A stretch of 64,000 nt of DNA from Burkholderiales bacterium C2. Lineage in GTDB: Bacteria; Pseudomonadota; Gammaproteobacteria; Burkholderiales; Burkholderiaceae_C. Shown here one piece after another: positions 24,230 through 34,067 of this stretch (position 1 is the first letter of the stretch; the number at the start of each line of letters is the position of its first letter). The stretch is from assembly GCA_005503085.1 (NCBI GenBank), contig SCOI01000010.1:124001-188000 (forward strand), in the 5' to 3' direction. The notes under the pieces were generated by a model. It did no database searches. It was not told the origin of the DNA and worked only from the letters and a program-made list of their open reading frames with translations. The position numbers and the translations under genes were made by a program.

Positions 24230-26365
24230 ATGGCTACCGGAATTACTTCGATCGCACGCCGCGTCTCTCTGGTCGGCGTCGTTTCCCTCTCCGTGATCCT
24301 GCTGGCCACCAGCGGGATCGTCAGCGTGATGCTGACCAAGGTCGCTCATGAACGTGTGGTCAGCTGGGTCGGCGACAAGACCCAGTCGCTGATCGACACG
24401 ATGCACGCGATGGACGACACCTCGCGCACCCTGGTCGAGCGCAGCTTCGGCACCTTCCGCCAGGAGTTCGGTCCCAGCTTCACGCTGGACGAGGCCACCG
24501 GCGAGCTGCGCGACTGGGGCCCGACCCTGAATGGCAACTTCACCCAGGTCGACAAGTTCGCGGCCACCAGCGGCGGTGTCGCCACGGTGTTCGCCGCCAA
24601 GGGTGACGACTTCCTGCGCATCACCACCTCGCTGAAGAACGACAAGGGCGAGCGCGCGATGGGCACGCTGCTGGGCAAGCAGCACCCGGCCTATGCCACG
24701 CTGACGGCCGGCAAGCCCTATGCGGGCCGCGCCAATCTGTTCGGCCGCGCCTATATGACCTATTACGAGCCGGTCAAGAACGATGCCGGTAAGCAGGTCG
24801 GCCTGCTCTTCATCGGTTTCGATCTCGATGCCTTCGAGGCCGCGATGAGCAAGATGGCCAACGATGCCAAGTTCTTCGACAGCGGCGGCACCTATATGGT
24901 CAGCGTCGGCAAGGACCCGGCCCAGGCCCGCTTCGCCTCGCATCCGACGGCCAAGGGCAAGCTGGTCAGCGAGGTCGCGCCCGAGCTGATCAAGCAGCTC
25001 GGCGAGGTCGGCGAGGACGGCTATCTGGGCGATTCGCCCGATGTGCTGGGCAATGGCCACAGCGACAACTTCGCGGTCGTGCGCAAGAACGACAAGGCCG
25101 GGCTGTGGGTCGTCGCCCAGGTCTCGCGCGGCGAGGCGATGGCCTCGCACTGGGCCACGCTGGTGCCCTTCTGGCTGATGCTGGGTGGCACGACAGTGGC
25201 GTTGGGCTTCGGCCTGTTCTGGATGATGCGCAACTGGGTCGCCAAGCCGCTGGCCTCGCTCAGCGAAGGCGTGCGCGCCATCGCCCAGGGCGATCTGAGC
25301 GTGCCGGTGCGCAGCGACCGCCAGGACGAGATCGGCGCGCTGATGCGCGATACCGAGGGCATGCGCCAGCGCCTGGCCGACATCATCGGCACGGTGCGCA
25401 ACTCGGTCGACTCGATAGGCACGGCCAGCGCCGAGATCGCCACCGGCAACCAGGACCTGAGCCAGCGCACCGAGCAGACCGCCTCGAATCTGCAGATCAC
25501 CGCCTCCTCGATGGTGGAGCTGACCGGCACCGTCAAGCAGACCGCCGACTCGGCCCGCACCGCCAACCAGCTGGTGTCGACGGCCTCCAGCGCCGCCGCC
25601 AAGGGCGGCGAGGTGGTCAGCCAGGTGGTCTCGACGATGGACGAGATCAACACCAGCTCGAAGAAGATCAACGACATCATCGGCGTGATCGACGGCATCG
25701 CCTTCCAGACCAATATCCTGGCCTTGAACGCCGCCGTCGAAGCGGCCCGCGCCGGCGAGCAGGGCCGCGGCTTCGCGGTTGTGGCCGCCGAGGTGCGCTC
25801 GCTGGCCCAGCGTTCGGCGGCGGCGGCCAAGGAGATCAAGGGCCTGATCGGCGCCAGCGTCGACCGAGTCGAGGTCGGCAGCCGCCTGGTGCAGGAGGCC
25901 GGCAGCTCGATGCAGGACATCGTCGCCAGCGTCGCCCGGGTCTCCGACATCATCGGCGAGATCACCGCCGCCTCGGCCGAGCAGAGCGACGGCATCGGCA
26001 ATGTCAACCAGTCGGTCGTGCAGCTCGACCAGATGACGCAGCAGAACGCCGCCCTGGTCGAACAGTCCGCGGCGGCCGCCGAGAGTCTCAAGGAACAGGC
26101 CCATCGCCTGGTCGAGGCGGTCTCGGTGTTCCGGGTCGCGCCGGGCCAGTCGGCCGCCGCGCCGCTGCCCAACAAGCCCGCCCTCGCCACGAAAGCGAGC
26201 ACGGTCGCCGCCAGGCCCGCCCCCGCCAAGAGCAGCCCGGCCAGCCCCGGCTCCAAGCAGGTCGCGCAGACGGTGCTGGCCAAGGCGGCTCAATCCAGCA
26301 AGCCCGCCGCTGCCCTGAGCCCGCCCAAGGCGGCCAAGGATGACGGCGATTGGGAGACCTTCTAA
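24230..26365 (+). CDS. Methyl-accepting chemotaxis protein, Cache_3-Cache_2 type
   Basis: A 711-residue chemoreceptor. TM1 lies at about 13-35. The large periplasmic part (about 36-305) resembles the Cache_3-Cache_2 fusion domain (VVSWVGDKTQSLIDTMHAMD; DDFLRITTSLKNDKGERAMG; GRAYMTYYEPVKN). TM2 is at about 311-335, followed by HAMP and a signalling domain with the [18 protein letters not shown] tip. The Lys/Ala/Pro tail ends in DWETF. Start 24230 was chosen for its AAGGAG site 9 nt upstream and normal signal-anchor. It is flanked by terminators on both sides, so it is probably expressed by read-through or from a promoter not recognised here. Confidence 0.94.
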   Translation: MATGITSIARRVSLVGVVSLSVILLATSGIVSVMLTKVAHERVVSWVGDKTQSLIDTMHAMDDTSRTLVERSFGTFRQEFGPSFTLDEATGELRDWGPTLNGNFTQVDKFAATSGGVATVFAAKGDDFLRITTSLKNDKGERAMGTLLGKQHPAYATLTAGKPYAGRANLFGRAYMTYYEPVKNDAGKQVGLLFIGFDLDAFEAAMSKMANDAKFFDSGGTYMVSVGKDPAQARFASHPTAKGKLVSEVAPELIKQLGEVGEDGYLGDSPDVLGNGHSDNFAVVRKNDKAGLWVVAQVSRGEAMASHWATLVPFWLMLGGTTVALGFGLFWMMRNWVAKPLASLSEGVRAIAQGDLSVPVRSDRQDEIGALMRDTEGMRQRLADIIGTVRNSVDSIGTASAEIATGNQDLSQRTEQTASNLQITASSMVELTGTVKQTADSARTANQLVSTASSAAAKGGEVVSQVVSTMDEINTSSKKINDIIGVIDGIAFQTNILALNAAVEAARAGEQGRGFAVVAAEVRSLAQRSAAAAKEIKGLIGASVDRVEVGSRLVQEAGSSMQDIVASVARVSDIIGEITAASAEQSDGIGNVNQSVVQLDQMTQQNAALVEQSAAAAESLKEQAHRLVEAVSVFRVAPGQSAAAPLPNKPALATKASTVAARPAPAKSSPASPGSKQVAQTVLAKAAQSSKPAAALSPPKAAKDDGDWETF

Positions 26366-26423
26366 GTCAATCCATGATGCCGCCGGACATGCTCGCAGAA
26401 GCAGATCGCCGGCGAACGAATTC

Positions 26424-26465
26424 AGGGGGGATCGGGCCGCAGGGCCTGGCCCCCTTTTTGTTTTT
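26424..26465 (+). terminator. Strong intrinsic terminator before third receptor
   Basis: AGGGGG (26424-26429) pairs with CCCCCT (26450-26455), with an inner GGCC/GGCC pairing, and is followed by TTTTTGTTTTT ending at 26465. The next ATG is at 26480 with its ribosome site GAGGAG at 26467-26472, directly after the T-tract. Confidence 0.85.
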
Positions 26466-26479
26466 CGAGGAGCACAACA

Positions 26480-28486
26480 ATGTTTGATTCGATCAAGACC
26501 AAGCTGATCAGTCTGTGCGTCGGGGTGGTGGTGGTGACTCTGAGCATCGTCACCGTCGCCGACTACCTGATCGTGCGCAAGCACACCCATGCCCAGGTCA
26601 ACGCCAGCCTGGATGCGCTGGCGGCCGCCCATGGCGCCACGATTGCCCAATGGGTCAGATCGCAGCGCGACATCGTCGGCTCGATACAGCCCGTGGCCAA
26701 GATTGCAGACCCCATACCGATGCTGGTGCAGGCGGCCAAATCCGGGCGCCTGGACAATGCCTATGTCGGCCTGGCGGACAAGAGCGTTCATTTCTCGACC
26801 CCGCAGAACGATCTGCCGCCCGGCTACGACCCCACCGCCCGTCCTTGGTACAAGCAGGCGGAAGGCGCCAGCGGCGCAGTGCTGACCGAACCCTATGTCG
26901 ATGCCGGCACCAAGCGCCTGGTCGTGACCTTTGCGCAGGCGGTCAAGGAAGGCGGCAAGACCCTGGCGGTGGTGGCCGCCGACGTCTATCTGGACGGCGT
27001 GGTCGAGACCGTCAAGTCCATCAAGCCTACACCGGCCGGCTGGGCCTTTCTGACCTCGCGCCAGGGCAAGATCATTGCCCACCCCGACGCCAATCTGGCG
27101 ATGAAGCCCGGCACCGAGCTGAGCCCGCAGTTCGACGCGGCGGCGCTGGAGGCCAGCCTGAAGCCCGGCGCCAGCTGGGTCGAGGCCAAGGTCGGTGATC
27201 AGACCGTGCTGATGCGTGCCGCGCCGATTGCCGAGACCGACTGGGTGCTGGTCACGGCCGCCGACAAGGGCGAGGCCCTGGCCTCGCTGAGTTCCCTGGT
27301 CAATACCTCGGTGATCGCGCTGGTTGTCGTGATGGTGCTGGCGGGCCTGCTGGTCGCGGGTCTGGTGACCGCGATGCTGGGCGGGCTCGACAAGGTGCGC
27401 GCCGCGCTCGACGAGATCAGCGCCGGCGGCGGCGACCTGACCCAGCGCCTGCCGGTGGCCGGCAAGGACGAGATCGCCCGCATCGCCGGCTCCTTCAACA
27501 CCTTTGCCGAGAAGATCCAGCACATCCTGCTCGATGTGCGGGCGGCCAGCAATTCCATCACCACCGCGTCCAGCGAGATCGCAGTCGGCGCGCAAGACCT
27601 GTCACAGCGCACCGAGCAGACGGCGGCCAATCTGGAGCAGGCCGCCTCGTCGATGGAAGAGCTGACCGCCACCGTGCGCCAGACCGCCGATGCCGCGCTG
27701 ACCGCCAACCAGCTGGCCTCCTCGGCTTCCTCGGCCGCGGCCAAGGGCGGCACCGTGGTCGGCCAGGTGGTCTCGACCATGGACGCGATCACGACCAGCT
27801 CGAAGAAGATCAGCGACATCATCGGCGTGATCGACGGTATCGCCTTCCAGACCAATATCCTGGCACTGAACGCCGCCGTCGAGGCGGCCCGCGCTGGCGA
27901 GCAGGGCCGCGGCTTCGCGGTCGTGGCCTCGGAGGTGCGCTCATTGGCCCAGCGCAGCGCCGATGCGGCCAAGGAGATCAAGGGCCTGATCGGCGCCAGC
28001 GTCGACAGCGTCGAGGCCGGCAGCCGGCTGGTGCAGGAAGCCGGCAGCTCGATGAACGACATCGTCTCCAGCGTGCAGCGCGTCACCGACATCATCGGCG
28101 AGATCACTGCCGCCTCGACCGAGCAGAGCAGCGGCATCGCCCTGGTCAATGATGCTGTCGTCCATCTGGACCAGATGACCCAGCAGAACGCCGCCCTGGT
28201 CGAGGAGTCGGCGGCGGCGGCCGAGAGCCTGAAGGACCAGGCCCACAAGCTGACCGAGGTGGTGTCGGTGTTCCGGCTCTCCAACAACGATGCGGCACCG
28301 GCCTACCAGGCGTCCGCTGTGTCCAAGCCCAAGCCAGCGGCAGCGCCGGCCGCGCACCGGCCGGTGGCCGCCAAGCCCGCCGCGCCCAAGCCGGCCGCCA
28401 AGTCCGAGGCCCCACGCCCGGCGCCTGCTGCGCCGAAGCCGGCGCCCAAGCCGCAGGGCAATGACAGCGACTGGGAAACCTTTTGA
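26480..28486 (+). CDS. Methyl-accepting chemotaxis protein, dCache_1 type
   Basis: A 668-residue chemoreceptor. TM1 is at about 10-30. The periplasmic double-Cache domain (about 40-270) shows the typical [26 protein letters not shown] and [20 protein letters not shown] stretches; dCache_1 domains commonly bind amino acids or other small metabolites. TM2 is at about 274-298, then HAMP, a signalling domain with the same [18 protein letters not shown] tip, and a Lys/Pro/Ala tail ending in DWETF. The ribosome site GAGGAG lies immediately downstream of a terminator. The ligand cannot be named. Confidence 0.95.
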   Translation: MFDSIKTKLISLCVGVVVVTLSIVTVADYLIVRKHTHAQVNASLDALAAAHGATIAQWVRSQRDIVGSIQPVAKIADPIPMLVQAAKSGRLDNAYVGLADKSVHFSTPQNDLPPGYDPTARPWYKQAEGASGAVLTEPYVDAGTKRLVVTFAQAVKEGGKTLAVVAADVYLDGVVETVKSIKPTPAGWAFLTSRQGKIIAHPDANLAMKPGTELSPQFDAAALEASLKPGASWVEAKVGDQTVLMRAAPIAETDWVLVTAADKGEALASLSSLVNTSVIALVVVMVLAGLLVAGLVTAMLGGLDKVRAALDEISAGGGDLTQRLPVAGKDEIARIAGSFNTFAEKIQHILLDVRAASNSITTASSEIAVGAQDLSQRTEQTAANLEQAASSMEELTATVRQTADAALTANQLASSASSAAAKGGTVVGQVVSTMDAITTSSKKISDIIGVIDGIAFQTNILALNAAVEAARAGEQGRGFAVVASEVRSLAQRSADAAKEIKGLIGASVDSVEAGSRLVQEAGSSMNDIVSSVQRVTDIIGEITAASTEQSSGIALVNDAVVHLDQMTQQNAALVEESAAAAESLKDQAHKLTEVVSVFRLSNNDAAPAYQASAVSKPKPAAAPAAHRPVAAKPAAPKPAAKSEAPRPAPAAPKPAPKPQGNDSDWETF

Positions 28487-28523
28487 TGCCGGCAGGCATC
28501 AGAAGGTTCGCTAGACTTCTGAT
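28485..28523. other. Two hairpins at the end of the third receptor gene
   Basis: The first stem, GATGCC/GGCATC (28485-28500), starts in the stop codon. The second, ATCAGAAG (28498-28505) with CTTCTGAT (28516-28523), is an 8-bp perfect stem that overlaps the first by three bases, so the two are partly mutually exclusive. There is no T-tract. They lie in the 64-nt gap to a convergent gene and may limit read-through. Confidence 0.45.
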
Positions 28524-28550
28524 ACAGGCCCAGCTGCGGCGGCCAGTGCC

Positions 28551-31082
28551 TCAGTTGGTGTCCGCCTCGCGCAAGGTCACCATCACCGGCCGCTGCAGCA
28601 CGCCGCGCAGACTCCACCAGCCGGCCGCCTGGGCCAGCAGCGCGCCCAGCGCGGCGCTGGCCAGCGGCACCCAGGGGCTGCCGCCCCAGTCGAACTCGAA
28701 CACGTAGCGGGCCAGCAGGCTGCCCAGCGCCAGCGCGACCAGCCCGGCCAGCGCGCCGGCCAGCGCGCCCACGCCCAGCAACTCGGCGCGTTGCACCTGG
28801 GCCAGCAGCTGCTTGCTGGCGCCCAGCGCCCGCATCAGACCAAACTCGCGGATGCGCGACTCGCGCGTGCTGCTGACCGCGCTGAGCAGCACCACCAGGC
28901 CGGTCGCCAAGGTGAACGCGAACAGGAACTGCACCGCCTGTATCACCTGGTCCAGCACCTGCTGCACCTGCTGGATCTGGGCCGAGACATCGACATTGGT
29001 GATGTTGGGAAAGTCATGGCTGAGCTGCCTATCCAGCTCGCCGCCCTGGGGCGCTCGGAAGGCCGCGATATAGGTGCTGGGCAGCTCGGGCATGGCTGCG
29101 CGCGGGAACAGCACGAAGAAGTTGACCCGCATCGAGCTCCAGTCCACTTTGCGCAGGCTGCTGATACGGCCGCTGACGATGCTGCCGGCGATGTCGAAGC
29201 TCAGGCTGTCGCCAAGCTTGAGCCCCAGCTGCTTGGCCAGGCCGGCCTCGACACTGAGCCCCTCGGCCTCGTCGGCGGTCCAGCGCCCGCCGACCAGCTG
29301 GTTGTGGGTCGGCAACTCGGCGCCATGGCTCAGATTGAACTCGCGCTCGACCAGGCGCTGCGAACGCTCCTCGCTGAACTGCTTGGGCGCCACCGTCTTG
29401 CCATTGATCGCCACCAGACGGCCGCGGATCATCGGATACCAGTCGTAGCCGCTGACGCCGGCCGTCTTCAGCTGCTGCCGGAAGGCCTCGCCCTGATCGG
29501 GCTGGATATTGATGACGAAGCGGTTCGGCGCATCGGCCGGGCTGGCCGCACGCCAGCTGGCGATCAGGTCGGTGCGCAGCAGCACCAGCAGGGCCAGCGC
29601 CAGCAGGCCCACCGCCAGCGCCGAGACCTGCACCACCGCGAAGGCCGGCCGCGCCGCCACCTGGCGGGTCGCCAGCAGCAGCCAGCGCGGCGCGCCCGCG
29701 CCGGGCACCAGACGGCGCAGCAGCAGCACCGCGCCCCAGGCCAGCAGCGCAAACACGGCCAGCGCCGCCGCGAAGCCGCCGGCCGCGATCAGGCCCAGCT
29801 TGATATCGCCCGACAGCGCCACCAGGATGGCGCCAAAGCCCAGCACCCCGGCACCCAGCACCAGCAGCGAGCCGGCCTTGATAGCGCCCAGATCGCGCCG
29901 CATCACCCGCAGCGCCGGCACTGCCGCCAGTTGCAGCACCGGCGGCAGCCCGAAGCCCAGCAGCAGGCTCATGCCCAGCCCGACGCCCAGGCCCACCGGC
30001 CAGAAACCGGCGGCCGGCAGGTCGACCGCGATCAGCCCGGCCAGCAGGCTGACGAACACATAGTGCAGCGCAAATCCCAGGGCCACGCCGACCAGGCTGG
30101 CCAGCAGGCCGACGACGCCGAACTCCAGACCATAGGCCCAGGCGATGCGGCGCTGCGGCTGGCCCAGCACCCGCAGCATCGCGCAGTCGTCCAGATGGCG
30201 GGCCGCAAAGTCACGCGCCGCCAGCGCCACCGCCACCGCCGCCAGCAGGGCCGACAGCATCGCCACCAGGTTCAGGAACTTGCTGGCCCGGTCCATGGTC
30301 TGGCGCATCTCGGGCCGGCCGCCCTCCAGCGACTCCAGGCGCACGCCGCGCAAGCCCTGGGCCTCGATCAGCGCCGCCGCCTGCTGCTCGAACTCGCGTG
30401 CGGCGACCGCCCGCCCGGCCGGCGCGATCACCGCGAAGCGGTAGTTCAGCCGGCTGGCCGGCTGCACCAGGCCGGTGGCGGCCAGATCGGCCTCGGCCAG
30501 CATCACCCGCGGCGCAAAGCTCAGGAAGCCGGCTCCCCGGTCGGGCTCGTTGGCGATCACGCCGGCCAGCTTCAGGCTCGCTTCGCCGAGCAGCAACTGC
30601 TCGCCCAGCTTCAGCCCCAGCGCGTCCAGCACCCCGGCATCGACCCAGACCTCGCCGCGCGCCGGCGCTCCGAGCTTGCGCCCGTCGGCCAGGCTGACCT
30701 TGCCGCGCAGCGGATAGGCCTCGCCGACCGCCTTGACCGCCACCAGCCGGCTGGCGCCGCCCTGCGCGTCCGGCGCCCGCGCCATGCTGGGGAAGCTGAC
30801 CGTGCCGACCCGCGCCAGCCCGAGACGTTCGGCAAGCTCGCGCAGCGGCGCCGGCGTCACCTGGTCGCTGCTGACCACCGCATCACCGCCCAGCAGCTGG
30901 GCCGCGTCGCGCTTGAGCCCCTGTTCCATCCGGTCGGCCAGAAAGCCCACCGCGCACAGCGCCGCCACCGCCAGCGCGACAGCCAGCACCAGCAGGCGCA
31001 GCTCGCCGGCGCGCCAGTCGCGCCACAGCTGGCGCCAGGCCAGGGTCAGAACGGTCGGAGGGGTGAGCGCGGGCTTGTTCAT
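28551..31082 (-). CDS. FtsX-type ABC transporter permease (YbbP family)
   Basis: An 843-residue inner-membrane protein of the large FtsX/MacB-like permease family, as in E. coli YbbP. An N-terminal transmembrane helix (LRLLVLAVALAVAALCAVGF) is followed by a periplasmic domain (GGDAVVSSDQ...), then three FtsX-type helices, further helices in the middle, a second periplasmic domain (NRFVINIQPDQGEAFRQQL) and a final FtsX block (FALTLATGLVVLLSAVSSTRESRIREFGLMRALGAS). Relatives usually sit beside an ATPase (ybbA) and often tesA and act in lipid or lipoprotein handling. Neither partner is next to it here. Start 31082 is preferred over a codon seven residues upstream. Confidence 0.9.
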   Translation of the reverse strand: MNKPALTPPTVLTLAWRQLWRDWRAGELRLLVLAVALAVAALCAVGFLADRMEQGLKRDAAQLLGGDAVVSSDQVTPAPLRELAERLGLARVGTVSFPSMARAPDAQGGASRLVAVKAVGEAYPLRGKVSLADGRKLGAPARGEVWVDAGVLDALGLKLGEQLLLGEASLKLAGVIANEPDRGAGFLSFAPRVMLAEADLAATGLVQPASRLNYRFAVIAPAGRAVAAREFEQQAAALIEAQGLRGVRLESLEGGRPEMRQTMDRASKFLNLVAMLSALLAAVAVALAARDFAARHLDDCAMLRVLGQPQRRIAWAYGLEFGVVGLLASLVGVALGFALHYVFVSLLAGLIAVDLPAAGFWPVGLGVGLGMSLLLGFGLPPVLQLAAVPALRVMRRDLGAIKAGSLLVLGAGVLGFGAILVALSGDIKLGLIAAGGFAAALAVFALLAWGAVLLLRRLVPGAGAPRWLLLATRQVAARPAFAVVQVSALAVGLLALALLVLLRTDLIASWRAASPADAPNRFVINIQPDQGEAFRQQLKTAGVSGYDWYPMIRGRLVAINGKTVAPKQFSEERSQRLVEREFNLSHGAELPTHNQLVGGRWTADEAEGLSVEAGLAKQLGLKLGDSLSFDIAGSIVSGRISSLRKVDWSSMRVNFFVLFPRAAMPELPSTYIAAFRAPQGGELDRQLSHDFPNITNVDVSAQIQQVQQVLDQVIQAVQFLFAFTLATGLVVLLSAVSSTRESRIREFGLMRALGASKQLLAQVQRAELLGVGALAGALAGLVALALGSLLARYVFEFDWGGSPWVPLASAALGALLAQAAGWWSLRGVLQRPVMVTLREADTN

Positions 31083-31129
31083 GCTCGCGACTCTAACCGG
31101 CACTCGCCCATACCGTCCCGGCCTTGACT

Positions 31130-31135
31130 TATATT
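31130..31135 (+). promoter_or_regulatory. Possible -10 box for the MHYT gene
   Basis: TATATT lies 42 nt before the ATG at 31178, in an otherwise GC-rich 95-nt gap between two divergent genes. No good -35 is seen at 17 nt upstream. Confidence 0.3.
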
Positions 31136-31177
31136 CAGACTAGGCGGCCAGCGTGGCCGCCACCGGTCCCCTCCCCC

Positions 31178-33343
31178 ATGCCCTTGCTGACACCGCTTTA
31201 CGATCCAGGCATCGTCCTTGCCTCCGTGCTGATCGCCTGCTTCGCGTCCTATGTGACCCTGGATCTGGCCAAACGGGTGCGCAGCACCGACGCTGCGGTC
31301 GCCCGCATCTGGTGGCTGGGCGGCTCGGTCGCGATGGGCTCGGGCATCTGGTCCATGCACTTCATCGGCATGCAGGCCTACACGCTGCCGATCGCGCTGG
31401 GCTATACCGGCCTGCTGACCCTGCTGTCCTGGGTGGCTGCCGTGGCGGCCTCGGCGGTGGCGCTGGGCCTGGCCAGCCAGGGTTCGCTGACGGCCGGCCG
31501 GCTGGGCGGCGGCGCCCTGGTGATGGGCGTGGGCATCTGCGCGATGCACTACACCGGCATGGCCGCGCTGGACATGGCACCGGGCATCGTCTGGAACCCG
31601 CTGCTGGTGGCCGCCTCGGCCGCGATCGCGGTGGGTGCCTCGGCCGTGGCCCTGCTGATCTTCTTCTGGCTGCGCGGCGTCAAGCCCCAGCATGGCCGGC
31701 GCTACCAGGCCCTGGCCGCGCTGGTGATGGGGCTGGCGATCAGCGGCATGCACTACACCGGCATGGCTGCCGCCGGCTTCCCCGAAGGCAGCGTCTGCCT
31801 CAGCGCCGACCAGCTGGACGGCACCGAGCTCGGCGAGCTGATCATGCTGGCCTCGCTGGCCCTGCTGGCAATGACCTTGCTGACCTCCAGCCTGGACGCG
31901 CGCATGCAGGGCAAGACCGCCGCGCTGGCGGCCTCGCTGCAGGACGCCAACAGCCAGCTGCAGTCGGCCAACCAGGAGCTGCAAAAGCGCGCCTTCCTCG
32001 ACCCGCTGACCGGGCTGCCGAACCGCCTGCTGTTCGAGGACCGGCTCGGCCATGCGCTGGCGATGCTGGAGCGCGGCGGTGAGCGCAGCAGCCGCCAGAT
32101 CAAGCGCCTGGCCGTGCTCTTCGTCGATCTGGACGGCTTCAAGCCGGTCAACGACTCCTACGGCCACGCCGCCGGCGACGCGCTGCTGCAGGAGGTGGCG
32201 CAGCGCCTGCTGGCGGTGGCGCGCGACAGCGACACGGTGGCGCGGCTGGGCGGCGACGAGTTCGTGCTGCTGCTCGAAGACGTGGCCGACGTGGCCGACA
32301 GCGCGGCGCTGGCGCACCGCCTGGTGCAGTCGCTGACCCAGGCCTTCACGATAGGCGGGCGCAAGCTGCATGTGGCGGCCTCGGTCGGCATCGCTGTCTA
32401 CCCCGAGCATGGCCCGGGCGACAAGCTGATGGGCCATGCCGACGCCGCGATGTATGCGGCCAAGCGCAATGGCGGCAACACCTATGCGGTGTTCGAGAGC
32501 CATATGGATGCCGGCGCGGCCGAGCAGCTGAGCCTGCAGCACGCGCTGCGCCAGGCCCTGGCCGAGGGCCAGATCAGCCTGCACTACCAGCCGAAGTTCG
32601 ACGGCCAGCGCGGCCTGCTGCGCGGCGTCGAGGCCTTGCTGCGCTGGCAGCACCCGGAGCGCGGCATGATCCCGCCCGATGTCTTCATCCCGATTGCCGA
32701 GCGCTTCGGCCTGATCAACGAGCTCGGTGGCTGGGTCATCAACGAGGCCTGCCGCCAGATGCAGGCCTGGGAGCAGGATGGCCTGCGCATCCGCGTCGCG
32801 ATCAATCTCTCGGTCCACCAGCTGCGCCAGGGCGACCTGGTCGCGCGCATCGAGCAGGCGCTGAGCCGCCACCGGGTCGCGCCGGAGCGCCTGCTCTGCG
32901 AGATCACCGAATCGGTGGCGATGGAAGACATCAGCGCCACCCAGGCCGCCTTCGAGGGTCTGTCACGCATCGGCGTGTTCCTGTCCATCGACGACTTCGG
33001 CACCGGCTACTCCAGCCTCAGCTATCTGCGCCAATTACCGGCTCGCCAGCTGAAGATCGACCGCGGCTTCATCCAGGACCTGGAAACCAGCGCCGATGCG
33101 CGCGCCGTGGTCGACGCGGTGGTCAAGCTGGCCCATGCGCTGGACCTTAGCGTGGTGGCCGAGGGCGTCGAGACCGCCGGCCAGCGCGATGTGCTGCTGG
33201 CGCTGGGCTGCGATGAGCTGCAGGGCTATTTCTTCGCCCGCCCGATGTCGGCGGCTGCCCTGCAGGACTGGGCGGCCGGCCAGCGGCCGGCGGGGGCGGC
33301 CGAGTTCGCTCCCTCGGCCTTCGTCGACCTGCCGCCGCGCTGA
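31178..33343 (+). CDS. MHYT-GGDEF-EAL c-di-GMP turnover protein
   Basis: A 721-residue membrane enzyme. The first 240 residues form the MHYT sensor, about seven transmembrane helices with three motif copies (MHFIGM, MHYTGM, MHYTGM), proposed in the family to bind metal and sense oxygen, NO or CO. A coiled coil leads to a GGDEF domain with an intact GGDEF at 358-362 and an RDSD inhibitory site nine residues before it. The EAL domain has E485-A486-L487 and the downstream DDFGTGYSSLSYL motif. Both synthesis and hydrolysis motifs look intact, so net activity cannot be predicted. ATG 31178 gives the usual short N-terminus. Confidence 0.95.
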   Translation: MPLLTPLYDPGIVLASVLIACFASYVTLDLAKRVRSTDAAVARIWWLGGSVAMGSGIWSMHFIGMQAYTLPIALGYTGLLTLLSWVAAVAASAVALGLASQGSLTAGRLGGGALVMGVGICAMHYTGMAALDMAPGIVWNPLLVAASAAIAVGASAVALLIFFWLRGVKPQHGRRYQALAALVMGLAISGMHYTGMAAAGFPEGSVCLSADQLDGTELGELIMLASLALLAMTLLTSSLDARMQGKTAALAASLQDANSQLQSANQELQKRAFLDPLTGLPNRLLFEDRLGHALAMLERGGERSSRQIKRLAVLFVDLDGFKPVNDSYGHAAGDALLQEVAQRLLAVARDSDTVARLGGDEFVLLLEDVADVADSAALAHRLVQSLTQAFTIGGRKLHVAASVGIAVYPEHGPGDKLMGHADAAMYAAKRNGGNTYAVFESHMDAGAAEQLSLQHALRQALAEGQISLHYQPKFDGQRGLLRGVEALLRWQHPERGMIPPDVFIPIAERFGLINELGGWVINEACRQMQAWEQDGLRIRVAINLSVHQLRQGDLVARIEQALSRHRVAPERLLCEITESVAMEDISATQAAFEGLSRIGVFLSIDDFGTGYSSLSYLRQLPARQLKIDRGFIQDLETSADARAVVDAVVKLAHALDLSVVAEGVETAGQRDVLLALGCDELQGYFFARPMSAAALQDWAAGQRPAGAAEFAPSAFVDLPPR

Positions 33344-33382
33344 CGCTCCGAGGCGGGCACAGGAGTTGCAGCGGCCCGGGCC

Positions 33383-34039
33383 ATGAGCCTGCTGCTGCTG
33401 ATCAACCCCAACACCAGCGAGGCGGTGACCCGCCAGCTGGCGCAGGCCGCCGCCCCGCTGACGCCCATCGGGGGCCAGGTCTTGACGCGCACCGCCCGCT
33501 TCGGCCTGCGCTATATCAGCAGCGAGTACGGCCTGGCCCTGGCCAGCCATGCGGTGCTGGACGCCTACGACACCGCACTATCGGAGGGAGCGAGCCCCAA
33601 TGTGGTGCTGCTCGGCTGTTTCGGTGATCCGGGGCTGCTGGCGCTGCGCGAGCGCGCCCGCGTGCCGGTCTGTGCATTGGCCGAGGCCTCGATGCGCGAG
33701 GCCGCCGCGCGCGGCCGCTACGCCATCGTCACCGGCGGCGCCGCCTGGGTGCCCATGCTCAGGCGGCTGGCCTGGAGCCTGGATCTGCTCGAGCCGCTGG
33801 CCGGCATCGTCAGCGTCGCGCCGACCGGCGCCGAGCTGGCGGCCGACCCCGAAATGGCCGGCCGCGTGCTGCGCGAGGCCTGCCAGCAGGCAGCCACACT
33901 GCCCGGGGTGGCCAGCATCATCGTCGGCGGTGCGGCACTGGCCGGCTGGGCCGCCCGGCTGCAGCCGGAATTTGCGCTGCCGCTGCTGGACAGTGTCGAC
34001 TGCGGCCTGCGCAGCGCCTGGCACATGACTTGCGTCTGA
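33383..34039 (+). CDS. Aspartate/glutamate/hydantoin racemase family protein
   Basis: A 218-residue cytoplasmic protein of the Asp/Glu/hydantoin racemase superfamily. It starts with LLLINPNTSEAVTRQL, the typical INPNTS motif. The first catalytic Cys is C79 in LLGCFGDPG. The position of the second Cys, normally in an LGCxG-like motif, reads IIVGGAALAG, with Gly at 183. It may therefore be a one-base or non-racemising variant such as an isomerase or decarboxylase-like enzyme. It precedes the substrate-binding protein gene by 28 nt and probably opens the importer-amidase operon, which suggests action on an imported cyclic amide or amino acid derivative. Confidence 0.8.
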   Translation: MSLLLLINPNTSEAVTRQLAQAAAPLTPIGGQVLTRTARFGLRYISSEYGLALASHAVLDAYDTALSEGASPNVVLLGCFGDPGLLALRERARVPVCALAEASMREAAARGRYAIVTGGAAWVPMLRRLAWSLDLLEPLAGIVSVAPTGAELAADPEMAGRVLREACQQAATLPGVASIIVGGAALAGWAARLQPEFALPLLDSVDCGLRSAWHMTCV

Positions 34040-34067
34040 GCCTGCAAACAACCCACGAGGAGCCCCG

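Noticed and set aside
19564-27595. Very long minus-strand open frames opposite cheA and the receptors
   Set aside because: They mirror the codon periodicity of the chemotaxis genes and show no family motif or ribosome site.
28791-31127. Plus-strand long frame opposite the FtsX-type permease
   Set aside because: Composition is that of a shadow, and the minus strand has clear membrane segments and FtsX motifs.
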